DNA of 64,000 nucleotides from the NCBI GenBank assembly GCA_027922465.2, contig BQMF02000221.1, positions 434,001 through 498,000 of the forward strand, written 5' to 3'. The notes under the pieces are model-generated. The model was not told where the DNA came from and ran no database searches. It saw nothing but the letters and a program-made list of their open reading frames with translations. This document shows, in pieces, positions 11,579-21,521 of the stretch (position 1 is its first letter; every line of letters starts with the position of its first letter). The DNA is from Turritopsis dohrnii (lineage: Eukaryota > Cnidaria > Hydrozoa > Anthoathecata > Oceaniidae). The position numbers and the translations under genes were made by a program.

Positions 11579-11751
11579 GAGCTTTATAGTGATTAAATAC
11601 TGGTTATAAATCAATATTGGCTTCCCATGCAAGCAACCCTTCATCAAAATAGTTGTTCACAAAGCATGAATCTGTGCTTCGCTTCAAATGTATTTGAAAG
11701 TCATTTTGATCGGTACATATAGACAAGGCACTTTCATAATCTTCTAATGAA
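11579..11751 (-). pseudogene. Helentron Rep, downstream remnant
   Basis: On the minus strand this piece continues the Rep frame of 13880-12979 once the small Helentron and one TT are discounted. It encodes the family block containing VNNYFDEGLLAWEANIDL, immediately followed by a TAA where Helitron Reps have glutamine, then PVFNHYK before the break at 11579. The frame agreement across the insertion shows the Rep was intact here when the small Helentron landed. The tyrosines expected just downstream are lost at the breakpoint with the RAD54L fragment. Confidence 0.8.
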
Positions 11752-12868
11752 CTAGCATGTAGCTTTAGCTAAAAAATGCCCCCGCGCTCAAGCATTCCAA
11801 TGTGTACACACAGCAAGCTATACATTGCAAGCTATACAACGGAAACAAAAACAAATTTTTGTCCGAAAACTCAAAAAAATCCAGATGAATGTTTTTGCAA
11901 GTCTTTACACAGAAACAAATATATACATTTAAACTTTTGTTAACATTGTATAAACTAAACACAATAAAAACAAGAAGAATTGCGAGCATGATCATTTCGA
12001 AATGGGAGATCCGATTTGAAAACTCCTTGACGGATGGTCTTCACGGTTTTTCACTTACGTTGTAATTGAGTTAAACTTTCTTTAGGATAACTTTTTTTTA
12101 TTGGTGCTAATATACCTTTCAAAAAGTGTAATAAAGGCTTAACAAGTAATATCAGAAAGTATTTGCTACAAACAAAAGAAATGTGTGAACTGAAACCATG
12201 GATACGTATTTTATAATCAAAACAAGATTTGTTAAAAAAATTCTGTAAGAGCCAAAAGAAAAAAAACAAACTTTTTTAAAAAAAAATCAAAGCAAAAAAT
12301 CCATTAGAAATCTGCGTTTTAAACTTCGATTCAAAACAAAAAGTAGCCAATGTTTATAAAAAAAAAACAACAAGAAAATGTAAAAAGCTTTTACTGATCA
12401 TGATCACACACTAGTATGATTAGGTTTGGCGCGAGGTGGACAGTTAAAATAGAAAAACACGAAAAAAGACAATTTGTAACATAGCTTTCTTGCATACACA
12501 GAAATCCAATTAAAATCTTTGCCAAAAATTAGTTCGTTGAACAAAGTTTATTGAATGAAATATTTAGAGCTAAAACATATATATACAAAAATAAAATGTA
12601 TGGTTGGCAAAATTTCAGATTTCAAGCTGTGCTTCAAATTCCTTGCCGTTCACTTCACTAAAACAACACAAAAGTAACACGAAAAATGTCTAAGAAATTT
12701 TAGCATACGATCTTCCTAAATAACATAGTATAATAAAATAATAAATTAGGAAAGAGATACGAAAAAACATTCTGTCTCTCCCACTTACAGTACCATGCTT
12801 TGAAACGGAAAAAAAGCAAAGTCAGCTAATAATTGTATTCCACCGTGTAACGTCAACACGAAAGTTGG

Positions 12869-12903
<35 letters not shown>

Positions 12904-12976
12904 AATCGGAAACTGACATTCGCCTATCTCGTGAAACTACTATGCCTCCTCGCTCGCTTACGCTCGCTGCGGGGGC
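11752..12976 (-). mobile_element. small non-autonomous Helentron inside Rep
   Basis: This 1225-bp near-copy of 8578-9790 lies in reverse orientation, with the same ends (minus strand GCCCCCGCAGCGAGCG to CATGCTAG) and TT on both sides. It interrupts the Rep frame of the large element, and removing it with one TT restores the frame exactly. It has a (GAT)n run near its 5' end (12868-12898) that 8578-9790 lacks. Confidence 0.9.
12868..12898 (+). repeat. (GAT)n microsatellite
   Basis: About ten GAT units lie inside the small Helentron. The other copies have much shorter interrupted ATC/GAT runs at the same place (about 8658-8672 and 25036-25060), so the tract expanded locally. Confidence 0.85.
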
Positions 12977-12978
12977 AA

Positions 12979-13880
12979 TTATCTAAGGAACCAAGAGTCT
13001 CACCAATAGAGAAAACATGCTCAAAATTTGGCTTTTCTGGGTTTAAGAAATTCTTTTTCTTTGGGTTTAATTCAGTGTCAATATGCTGCTTTACTTTTTG
13101 CAAAATAACTTTTTGCTTCAAAATAATTTCACTTTTTTCAGCAGGTGACAGATCTTCTGGAAGTGGCTTAGCAATTATTGTTCTTCGTGTAAAAAAATGG
13201 CCATATCCAAATCGGCATTCCTTATAATAATATTTCTTACAGGTTTTTGAGTGGTGGTGTACTTGATATCTTTGTACAAGATCTTTTAGTTTTGATGGTT
13301 CACTCGGTATGTTTGCTGAAATAACTGAATCAACAAATTCAGTATATTCGTCTATAGTATCAATAGATAAACAAGGCATATTTTCGCACCACAGCAAACA
13401 ATGTACATGAGGAGAGTCCCTGGTTTGAAATTCAACCCTGATGGCATAATATAAAACTCTTCCAATTGGTCTTTTAATAACAATCTCTTTAAAAAAATTT
13501 TCAACACGGAATTGGAAATGTCTAGCTAGCAACACAGGATTGCTATTTAGCAATTCACATCTTTCAAAGTATGACATCTCTGCGATTTCACTGGCAGATA
13601 TTTCAGAACCATTTAATTTTGAAATGATTACAACTAATTCATCCCACCGCAAGTCAGCACATGATAAAGTTAAGAAAAATGATGGCAATCCTAGTTGTTT
13701 AACCATGGCTAAAACATCTGAAAGCATATTTTTCCAATATGCTGGAGAGCCTTTAACTGAGTTCATAAAGCTATATGCTTCATCGTTTACTACAAAAGAC
13801 TTAACAGTATCTTTAAAACTTTGACTAAACATTCCTGCAGTAACATTGTGACCTGATAGCAAGTTCTTCAACAAATTCAT
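12979..13880 (-). pseudogene. Helentron Rep (HUH nuclease) core
   Basis: The open frame matches the Helitron_like_N / Rep region: residues about 50-85 include AYWKNMLSDVLAMVKQLG and the TLSCADLRW block, and the HUH metal-binding motif is HVH at residues 158-160 in DSPHVHCLLW. Rep nicks and joins single-stranded DNA in rolling-circle transposition. The frame ends because the small Helentron begins at 12976; the last residues of the longer open frame are read from that element. It is joined to the upstream Rep piece by an internal deletion and frameshift near 13850. The nuclease motif is preserved, but the protein cannot be whole. Confidence 0.87.
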
Positions 13881-14436
13881 CTTTCAAAATATTTACAGGT
13901 GCCTTTCCTTGGCCTGGTGCAATTATGATATTTTCATCATCAGCTACAACATGTGGGCATTTAGATATCAATGTAATTTCTACACAGTTTAGTCGGTGTT
14001 CATCCAAGGGGTCATTATCTTCAAAATCATCAACTTCACATTTGCACTTAATCAATAGAACATCTTTATCATTAACAAAATTGATGGTGGGATAATCCTC
14101 AGACTTATTTTGTATAATATTAAAATCTACATCATCATCTTCATCATTGATATATTTTACTTCAAAAACATCATCTCTGACTGCAATGACATCCTGTATG
14201 TCAACATCTTTGTATAAATGATTAGCAGCCTTTAAATATTGTAAAAGGGAAAGCACCAATTCATGCCTAACTGATTCCGCAAAAGCATGAGAATTATAGC
14301 ATAATTTCCTTTTCAATTTCATAAAGATGACACCACTATCATTAATATTCCTAAACAAAGTATTACAAACAATGTCTGTTTCAATAGGGATATTACAAAC
14401 AGTTCCCTTAATTTTAGGAAATTGACCCTTTGGCAT
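13825..14436 (-). pseudogene. Helentron Rep, upstream part
   Basis: It begins MPKGQFPKIKGTVCN, the family block found just after the zinc-binding segment of Helitron proteins, followed by the KLKRKLCYNSHAF and LQYLKAANHLY blocks and ending in APGQGKAPVNILKDE...EELA. The usual following segment of several dozen residues (FP.LFP through the start of the Rep core) is missing, and the next piece resumes in another frame. A TGA lies in frame just upstream, near 14440. The pieces together read as a decayed single polyprotein. Confidence 0.85.
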
Positions 14437-14473
14437 AATTCAAACCTTTGCAAATAATATTCGTTGGGAAATT

Positions 14474-14790
14474 AGCGGCTTTCATAGATTCGTGTTTTAC
14501 ATTATACGAAACTTTCAATACAAGTCTGTGGGGAAATTTAGAAAATAAGCTTTTTTAGAATACCCGTGTTAGAGAGTGCAATAATTTCAGCTGACAAATT
14601 AATTTACTGCCTTGGGATTTTAACAATAGTCAAATGTTTAAAAATCCATAGCAACAGAAACATTAACTTAATGTTGATTCTCTAATTAAAAAGTCTCTCA
14701 AACATTGAGACTTTTAAAAAACATTTTTGATAAAAAGTCCATACAAATTCGTAGTCATATAACTGGAACGCGAATCTTATGAAAGCCGCT
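14474..14790. mobile_element. 317-bp MITE with AATT target duplication
   Basis: The ends are AGCGGCTTTCATAGATTCG and its near-complement CGAATCTTATGAAAGCCGCT, flanked on both sides by AATT. Leaving it out with one AATT joins the LERIVIS block to the ISQRILF-type block of the Helitron protein in frame, which confirms the boundaries. It has no coding capacity. The transposon superfamily is not clear from a 4-bp AATT duplication. Confidence 0.85.
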
Positions 14791-15274
14791 AATTACGATG
14801 CGTTCAAGTTTATTCAAATCCTGAAAATGCATTGGTAAATCAAACAATTCTAGTTTATTGCTAACACTTTGGCAAGGTATTTCTTTCCTACACAATTTCT
14901 TATCACATGTTTTACATATATATAGTGAATCATCAAAGGTTATTGCTGGACTACATTTAGGATCAAAACCCTTTTTTGTATACTTTTCTTCACAATAGAT
15001 TTTAACAGATCTTTTGTAAAGGCACCGATTACATGACACACATACATAATATGGCCCTTCAACAATGGAGTCTTTAAATTTTTTGACCCGTGAATAAGGA
15101 TCTAAACTCTGCTGACTAACATTCATTCTGTGTTCTTTCTTAAGTCTTTTAATTGTCCCTGAATTATTTTGATAGTGTTGCTTTCTCTTTGCTTTTACTT
15201 TTTCTGAATTACTTTCATAATGGCTTTTTTTGTTTGCTTTAATTGTCTTACAATTTCTATCATAATGGCTTTTT
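14791..15274 (-). pseudogene. Helentron polyprotein: repeats and zinc-binding segment
   Basis: Reading from 15274, about three 15-residue units of the KSHYDRNCKTIKANK type are followed by a spacer and a Cys-rich segment: YVCVSCNRC, later YICKTCDKKLC, then the LPMHFQDLNKLERIVIS block that precedes Rep in Helitron proteins. The CxxC pairs suggest a zinc-binding fold. The upstream part of the repeat array lies 4.6 kb away at 19868-20164, displaced by the 15275-19863 insertion. The open frame with an ATG is 15126-14755, but that ATG is internal. Confidence 0.82.
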
Positions 15275-16100
15275 GGTCAGCGCCGTTAGGTAGCTGATCT
15301 TTCATTTACTCGTGTCTGTCAGTCAGTGTGTAATGCTACAGTACTTTACGCCTGCTTTAACGCCCACCATTGGTAACTTTCAATTTTGCAGTACAAACTC
15401 GGAAAGTTTAAAGCACGAAATTTATTTATAGAAAAAGAATCGCCAGTTTGTAACAATTTAAGTATACTACAATACAAACAGGAGTCACTTCATTTAAATG
15501 AATAAATAAATTACTCATTTCAATGCGCCTTTTCCCACCCTTAATTTTGATGTAGTGTATTCTGGGAGCGAAACACTGCTAAAACTTTATGTCAACAAAG
15601 AGCAAGAATCAGTCGAGTTAGTCTTTTGCAGATAATTTAAAAACAACATTACTTGGAGCATATTGAATCGAGACGTTAACAACCACGTATCCCATGTATT
15701 TGACAGGAGACAAACTTATCAAGGAAAAAGAAAAAGTCAGGCAAGTTGCATAGATTATATATTATATGCAAAGTTGTGCAAATTATGTTTTCCTTTTTCC
15801 CTTGCTGAGTTTTTCAATTTTATTACATTATGCCCTGTAAGCACTTCACTGTAAAGTGAAATTTTAAAGACCAATAAGTTCCTGTAAAAAGAATTGGGAA
15901 AATTGGTGTTTTGCATTTATAAGTATGGAAATGATCCTTAGTAAAGGATGGTTTGCCAACAAAATATACGACTTTCAGTTCAAAACTTCTTATTCAGGGT
16001 CGGATCTAGGATTTTTTCCTGGGTAGGCTTGATTGATCATGAAGACAATGTTTCGATATAGAGCGTCTAAAAACGCTATTTCAGGTTTTAGTCGAAACAA

Positions 16101-16220
16101 CCCAGTGGACAAAATCTTCAAAATGTCACAGCGATGAAGAGCATTCCTATTGAAATAGTGTGTATATTTCTATAGAAATACACTCCTTCGCAGTGACTTT
16201 TCAACAGATTTGCCCACTGA
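16101..16220. mobile_element. palindromic CCCAGTG MITE
   Basis: It runs from CCCAGTGGACAAAATCTTC to AGATTTGCCCACTGA, in reverse order relative to 9915-10035. Internal blocks CATTCCTATTGAAATA and GAAATACACTCC match the family. Confidence 0.85.
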
Positions 16221-16281
16221 GAAATGATACATCATCATACAGAATTTCACTTTTCTTAGAGTTAAAATGAGGTCTTGCAAA

Positions 16282-16846
16282 TTACACTAGTGCTTCCCCA
16301 ACACTGAATTTCATATAATCAATAATTTTGAGGAGTGGCTTGAAGTGAGTAGGTAATTTTGATTCCAAATCTACAGTATGTTTACTTATCTTAAATTCTA
16401 CATTTACATCAAACATTTCAAGAATAGGAAATGCTCGTGGACATTCAAAACACATATCTTCAGGACCTGTGGAATGTGGTGAAACCATGCTTATATTCAT
16501 TTGCTTTTCAGTCACTAATAAAAAGAACATGAATATTACTTGAAACATCGCGTGTTTACAATAAGTCCTAAACAATACTGATACCTATGTCCTAAATGGA
16601 CATTACCTGGTCCAGTTGAACTGCTGTGCTTGAAATAAGTAGAAATATTTGGTTGCTGCATTTCACTGGTTTGATTTCTTTCATTGCTAATGATGGTATT
16701 TGCATAATGGGAATAAAGTGACTAGGTCTTTGTGGTGCTTTATTCAAGACACTGATACTGAGATGGTTTAGTGATTCAAATAAAACAAAATGAAACAATT
16801 CGGAAGAAAAGCAGCTATTGAGTAAAATTGTATCAAACTGTATCAA
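16282..16846 (-). pseudogene. possible exon fragments inside the hAT-like element
   Basis: Two adjacent minus-strand open stretches (16575-16282 and 16846-16592) lie between the MITE and the A+T-rich interior. The first contains CFECPRAFPILEMFDVNVEF and ends KFSVGEALV. An alternative frame of the second ends in STGPG followed by a GTAATG donor-like site, and the first contains HSTGPEDMC. This hints at spliced exons of an unrecognised protein, perhaps a transposase or a captured gene. No family is recognised. Confidence 0.25.
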
Positions 16847-19275
16847 AGTTGTTCATGCTAGTGTCACCCAAAATGTTGGTATATTACTTAAACAGCAACC
16901 CTAAAGATCAAATTAAAAGCATACTAACAAGCTTTCAACAGAATTGATTAAATTATCTTTATCAATCATGTTTTTGAAGTAGTCCTAAAGGGACTTTCAT
17001 AGTACCTGTAACATTAATTTCCCTTTTAAATGTGAATTCTAATCAGAATCGTAACTTTGATAACATACACAAACGTTTGTTACCTGACTTACACTACATT
17101 AATACCATCACTCCATTCAAAAGACATCCAGTTAAAATTCTTTATGAAATATATATTTTCCCTTCTAAGATTGGTATAGTTATAATTCTTTACACCACAT
17201 ATCAAAAATGGCTTTTGTAAACAATTTATTTAATGGTACCAGAAGATATAATAATAATTATAATATCTTCATAACTTCAATAGATATAATATAAAAAATT
17301 ATAATAAAAATAATAACAACGTTTAATAGTGTACGCCAATGTTATGTATGTATAAAAAATGAAGGTTAAACGACAACTTGTAACAATATTGCTTTTACTT
17401 TTTCAAATGAACATGACATAATCAATTTGCAAATTTATATATACTTCAACAGTTGTCAAAGTTCGTAACTCACAGAGATTCATTTCAAAACATGGCAGCT
17501 GACACCACTCGAATGAGGCAATTACCATCATTTTATAGGAAGTTTCGCAGAATAAATTATATATATATTTCGAACAAAACTTTGGCTTACTACATAAACA
17601 ATGAGCTACCTACCAATTAAAACATTGGTATTAATATATAAATCTTGAACTGATTACTTTTTAACATGAAGTTTATGTTCGTATAGTGCAAGATAGTGAA
17701 TCAATGTCATCCATACCTGAAAGGTGGTGTAACATGCGCCCATTATTCTAACACCCCTTCTCCTTCTAGTTGCACTGCTTAAAAACAACCCAGTGGTCAT
17801 GTCATCTTCTTTTTATGATGATTGGATAATTGATTTCATCATGTTTTGGTCAATTCATCTAATTTTGCTTTAAATTAAATTTGAGCTAGACCTGGCTTAG
17901 CTGCTGAGCAGTATTATTTTGAATATACAAATACAAACCAGAGCAGAGAGAAAACACGTTATAGAAAAAGTAATTAAAGAAGGTTCATCTTCTATGTACA
18001 GTCTGTGACTATCAAGATGATTTCCTAACAAAAACTAATATTTTTACTACCACACTCCACTCACCAATCCACTACTTTACTTGGTTCACTTTAGTTTAGC
18101 ATCAGGGCAGTCGCAGACTCTTCGCTATTTGAGTTGCTCAATACTGGTGTACAAAAGGCCTACCTCAGATAGGCAAACTAGACAGAATTCCAAGGTACAA
18201 TAGGCATCTCTGGATTGTAAATGTATCTACTATGTTTAAACTCAGTAGGCTTTACTCGAAGAAAGCCTACTTTGCTCGAAATAAGCCTACCTCTGCGAAA
18301 CAAAGTAGACATTTTTTACATGGTTGTCCGGTGTAAATGATATCAACTTTGCTACAGAAAATAGACAGAAACCCGATGCTGGTGACTAACGGCGCATTTG
18401 ATAGCGCCTTGTTGTTCGTCGTTGGCGCTATGTCTTCCGGGGGAACATGAAATTATCATCAAAGAAAAAGATGAGCATGGTACTTAAAGAAACAATAAAG
18501 ACCGAATAATTTTCGGCGATCTTATCATTAGGAAATAATTTTTGATATACGGAATAAAATATTTGACAATTCCCAAGTAGGCTTCAGCCTACATAGCCTA
18601 CCTCTAGATCCGACCCTGTCTCGTTTGTTAGCTACAACACTGTTTTGTGTATTAAGACTTTCAAAGATCTAGTTCAAGAAGGCAGTTATTTGTTTGAATT
18701 CATTTTTGGTTTCATGAAATTATAATTAAAAACATACATTTTTTTTTCGAAACGCGTGGTTTTTTTCTACACATGGTCTCACAAATATTTTCTTATAAGA
18801 AAATATACAGCTCACGCATGTATAATTTTTTTGTCTATAATAAACTAATCTTTGGTGGTTGACCCTTTTTACACTAACTTAACATATTTATTTGTTTATG
18901 GCTGTTTTCCACCAGTGAGATATAAAAAAAACACAAGCGTCAAAAAACTTTGCAGTAACTTTTCATAACTTTAAATACAATTGCTGCTACCGTTTTGCGC
19001 CATCTGGCTCTTAGAATTATTATTAGAAGAATTATTTCAGATATTTTTTAACCAGAGAAGAACATAAATTATCTGATGAATTTCCATGAATAAAATTCAT
19101 TTTACTTTATTACGGATGGTAAATTTAAAATTAAGGCTTGATTGACCATTTTTGACTCACTCCTCTACTACGCACACCCTAAATAGAGAAATTCAGCAAT
19201 TATTTTCCTTTCAATTATAATGGTACTTTGAGTATTTCAAGTTAAAATTATGACTCTGTATACAAGTTTCTTTAA

Positions 19276-19308
<33 letters not shown>
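19276..19308 (+). repeat. 33-nt poly-G tract
   Basis: This is an uninterrupted run of 33 G. It could form stacked G-quadruplexes, and its true length is uncertain because long homopolymers are error-prone in all sequencing chemistries. Confidence 0.9.
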
Positions 19309-19313
<5 letters not shown>

Positions 19314-19867
19314 ATTTTCTACCACAGATCTTCTATTAAGACGCTTACCGATTAGTTATTCTCAGCTTCCATGTTTTTAATGAATTTGTCCTTGACCTTT
19401 TAGCTAAGACGACTTTGGTTCAATGAATTTATTGGAAAAAAATATGCGCATGTAATACGTTACGATTTGTCATTCGGCTCTTAAGAATTTGGGTTTTTGG
19501 TCTTGATGGCATATAGATCGGCTATTAATGTTAGAGAAAATAATCTGTATGAAAGGTCAGGTTTCTCCTGTTACCATTCATTCGACATCTGGCCTATTCC
19601 ATACTACTTTGTAACACGGCATCATCACGGGTAATTTAAATTTTTTTTGCATTTTAGAAATATTTGGGAGTCCTTTCATCATAGTGGATTTTCTAAGGCG
19701 AGTGAATTTGCATTTTCGATTCGCATGTCCACCAACCGTTATGGGCTTTCCAGAAACTAATCAAGCTGTATTTTAGAAATGGAGGTTTCTTTGTCGCAAG
19801 CTGTATTCGTGTGATATTTTAAGCATCCAATTTGCGCTGACCTTAAGGCCTGTGGGCCTCTTGTTTT

Positions 19868-20164
19868 GTTTGCTTTAATTGTCTTACAATTTCTATCATA
19901 ATGGCTTTTTTTGTTTGCTTTAATTGTCTTACAATTTCTATCATAATGGCTTTTCACATTTTCCTTCATTGTCTTACAATTTCTTGTATAATAGCTTTTC
20001 ATGTTTTCCTTTATTGTCTTACAATTTCTAGTATAATAACTTTTCATTTTTTCCTTTATTGTCTTACAATTTCTTGTATAATAACTTTTCATGTTTTCAT
20101 TTATTGTCTTAGCATTTTTCCCATAATGCTTTTGTCTTTTTTCTTTAATTATCTTTGAATTTCT
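19868..20164 (-). pseudogene. 15-residue repeat array of the Helentron polyprotein
   Basis: About six 15-residue units (45 bp each) of the KSYYTRNCKTIKENM / KSHYDRNCKTIKANK type read in the same frame as the protease upstream, separated from it by one TAA at 20165-20167 inside the first degenerate unit. The units are basic and Tyr/Asn/Cys-rich. The array continues at 15274 beyond the 4.59-kb insertion, giving about nine units between protease and zinc-binding segment. DNA binding or a flexible linker are guesses. Confidence 0.8.
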
Positions 20165-20884
20165 TTAATAATAGTCCTGCTTGACCTTTCTTTCTTTGTT
20201 TTTATTTGCATCATGTAACATTGATCTTTTAAACTTACTAAAGCATTTATCAAGTGATTTTCTCTCTTCAACACTTACGGGAGTTATTTTTACGTAAACA
20301 ATTTGAAAATAAATTGAATAACCATAGGTAGAAAAAATGTATTGTTTAGCACACTCAACAGATAAAAACCTCATTAATATAGATGTTCCCTCAGCTTCTG
20401 GAAGCCCTTGGCTATTTCTACTGTGTGAATCAAATAAATAGATATTTCTATTGACATCTTTTAATATTGCAATACAGTAACCCTCAATAAAAAGTATGGC
20501 ACCTGATATATCATTACTGTAAAAAAGATCCTCATTTAAAAATGTAAATGCATCATTAGTGTGTCCATCAGTAATAGCATTAGCATACCCATCAGTAGTG
20601 CAAACAAAATTTGCATGTAAAATAACACTACTATATTCAATTTCAATTTCTGAAGGTAACTCGTCAACATATAAGGTTCTAGATATTTGAGTTTTCTCAT
20701 ACAGCCCATCACCCTGATTCAAAACAAAATCGACATCCTTCCATATCGATATTTTTCTTACGCAAGTCCAAGTTATAGACATTAGCGACATGCATGAACA
20801 TTGCTTGCCAGCAGAGCCTCCAAATATTGAATCCACTTGGTGGAAATTGCCAAAAATTATTTTGGTAAAGTTTGATTCTGCCAT
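20165..20884 (-). CDS. Helentron C76-like cysteine protease domain
   Basis: The 239-codon frame begins MAESNFTKIIFGNFHQ. It shows the pattern of the tegument-type deubiquitinase-like (peptidase C76-like) domain that occurs at the N-terminus of many animal Helitron proteins: a Cys in GKQCSCMSL (residues 27-34), ILFIEGYCIAILKD strands near 130-143, and an Asp-x-His in YLFDSHSRNSQG (D152, H154). Known members are cysteine proteases that act on ubiquitin-like substrates; its role in transposition is unclear. The frame is the 5' part of one polyprotein with the repeats, zinc segment and Rep, cut off by a single TAA. Its start codon is the first ATG of the frame. Confidence 0.82.
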   Translation of the reverse strand: MAESNFTKIIFGNFHQVDSIFGGSAGKQCSCMSLMSITWTCVRKISIWKDVDFVLNQGDGLYEKTQISRTLYVDELPSEIEIEYSSVILHANFVCTTDGYANAITDGHTNDAFTFLNEDLFYSNDISGAILFIEGYCIAILKDVNRNIYLFDSHSRNSQGLPEAEGTSILMRFLSVECAKQYIFSTYGYSIYFQIVYVKITPVSVEERKSLDKCFSKFKRSMLHDANKNKERKVKQDYY

Positions 20885-21360
20885 TTCGTTTGTCGGCTAA
20901 GTCACTTTATTCTGTCAATCTAGTATGTGGAAAGTTTGTTTGCTTTAAACAAGCAGAAATATAGATCGCCCACTATAATGTGGAAAGTTTTAATCAACTG
21001 CGCTATTTGCTGCAGGAATATGTTGTAATCACGCCCTTGCGTGGGATGTTTTTATCAACCGCTCTATGCAGGTAGTAGTAAATCAATTTGCCTGGTACTT
21101 TCGGTGGTCTAACACAGAAGTGCTCACCGACTGAACTAGTGGCAAGTGTCTTACGACTACACCAGTACACAAAATGGCAATCAATGTGTAAGGGGTTGTT
21201 GGCAGAGCACTGTTCATGCACACCAATCTAACAAGTGGCAAGTGTCTTAAACAACACACCAGAACACAAATATAAAATAATAATATTAAAGGAATAATAA
21301 TAGTATTGGGAAGACTAACAATAAAAAGTTAAGTCCTCTGATTGATTTGGATTTCTGTCA
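20885..21360. other. Helentron 5' region between protease and LINE
   Basis: This is non-coding sequence upstream of the protease start. A short motif (GGCAAGTGTCTTA plus an ACACCAG block) occurs twice, near 21140 and 21235. The open frame 21221-21003 shows no domain. Confidence 0.5.
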
Positions 21361-21521
21361 GTTTAGTTTAGTTTAGTTTTACGAATATTTATTCTGGATA
21401 AAAACACTTCAACTTTACAGCTGTTATGAACGTATGTCCAGTAAATAATAAAATTAAATGAAATAATTTACATAGTATAATAAATAGATATAAATAAGGT
21501 TAAAATGTTGCTAAAATGCTG

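Larger units (their letters stand above)
15995..18618. mobile_element. hAT-like element, about 2.6 kb
   Basis: The ends are CAGGGTCGGATCTAGG and CTAGATCCGACCCTG, an inverted pair of the CAGGG...CCCTG type common in hAT elements. TAGGC/GCCTA motifs repeat near both ends and at 18150-18300, like subterminal transposase-binding repeats. No convincing 8-bp target duplication is visible. A palindromic MITE lies inside at 16101-16220. No transposase domain is recognised. Confidence 0.65.
15275..19863. mobile_element. unclassified 4.59-kb insertion in the Helentron
   Basis: It splits an array of 45-bp coding repeats that resumes in register on the other side. The ends carry a short inverted repeat (GGTCAGCGC at 15275, GCGCTGACC at 19834-19842); the right end continues through a GGCC stem to CTCTTG. 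The T-runs at the junctions fit a 2-bp TT duplication. It contains a hAT-like element (15995-18618), a 33-G tract and A+T-rich DNA, with no full transposase frame. What mobilised it is unknown. Confidence 0.7.

Noticed and set aside
15995..18618. 8-bp target duplication for the hAT-like element
   Set aside because: The 8 bp on each side (TTCTTATT and TCTCGTTT) do not match well enough.
19757..20092. Repeat array as a CRISPR-like or independent repeat locus
   Set aside because: The 45-bp units are contiguous without spacers and keep a coding frame shared with the transposon protein.
19901..20158. 85-codon hydrophobic + strand frame with regular repeats
   Set aside because: It is the antisense reading of the 15-residue repeat array of the Helentron polyprotein; the minus-strand frame is continuous with the protease.
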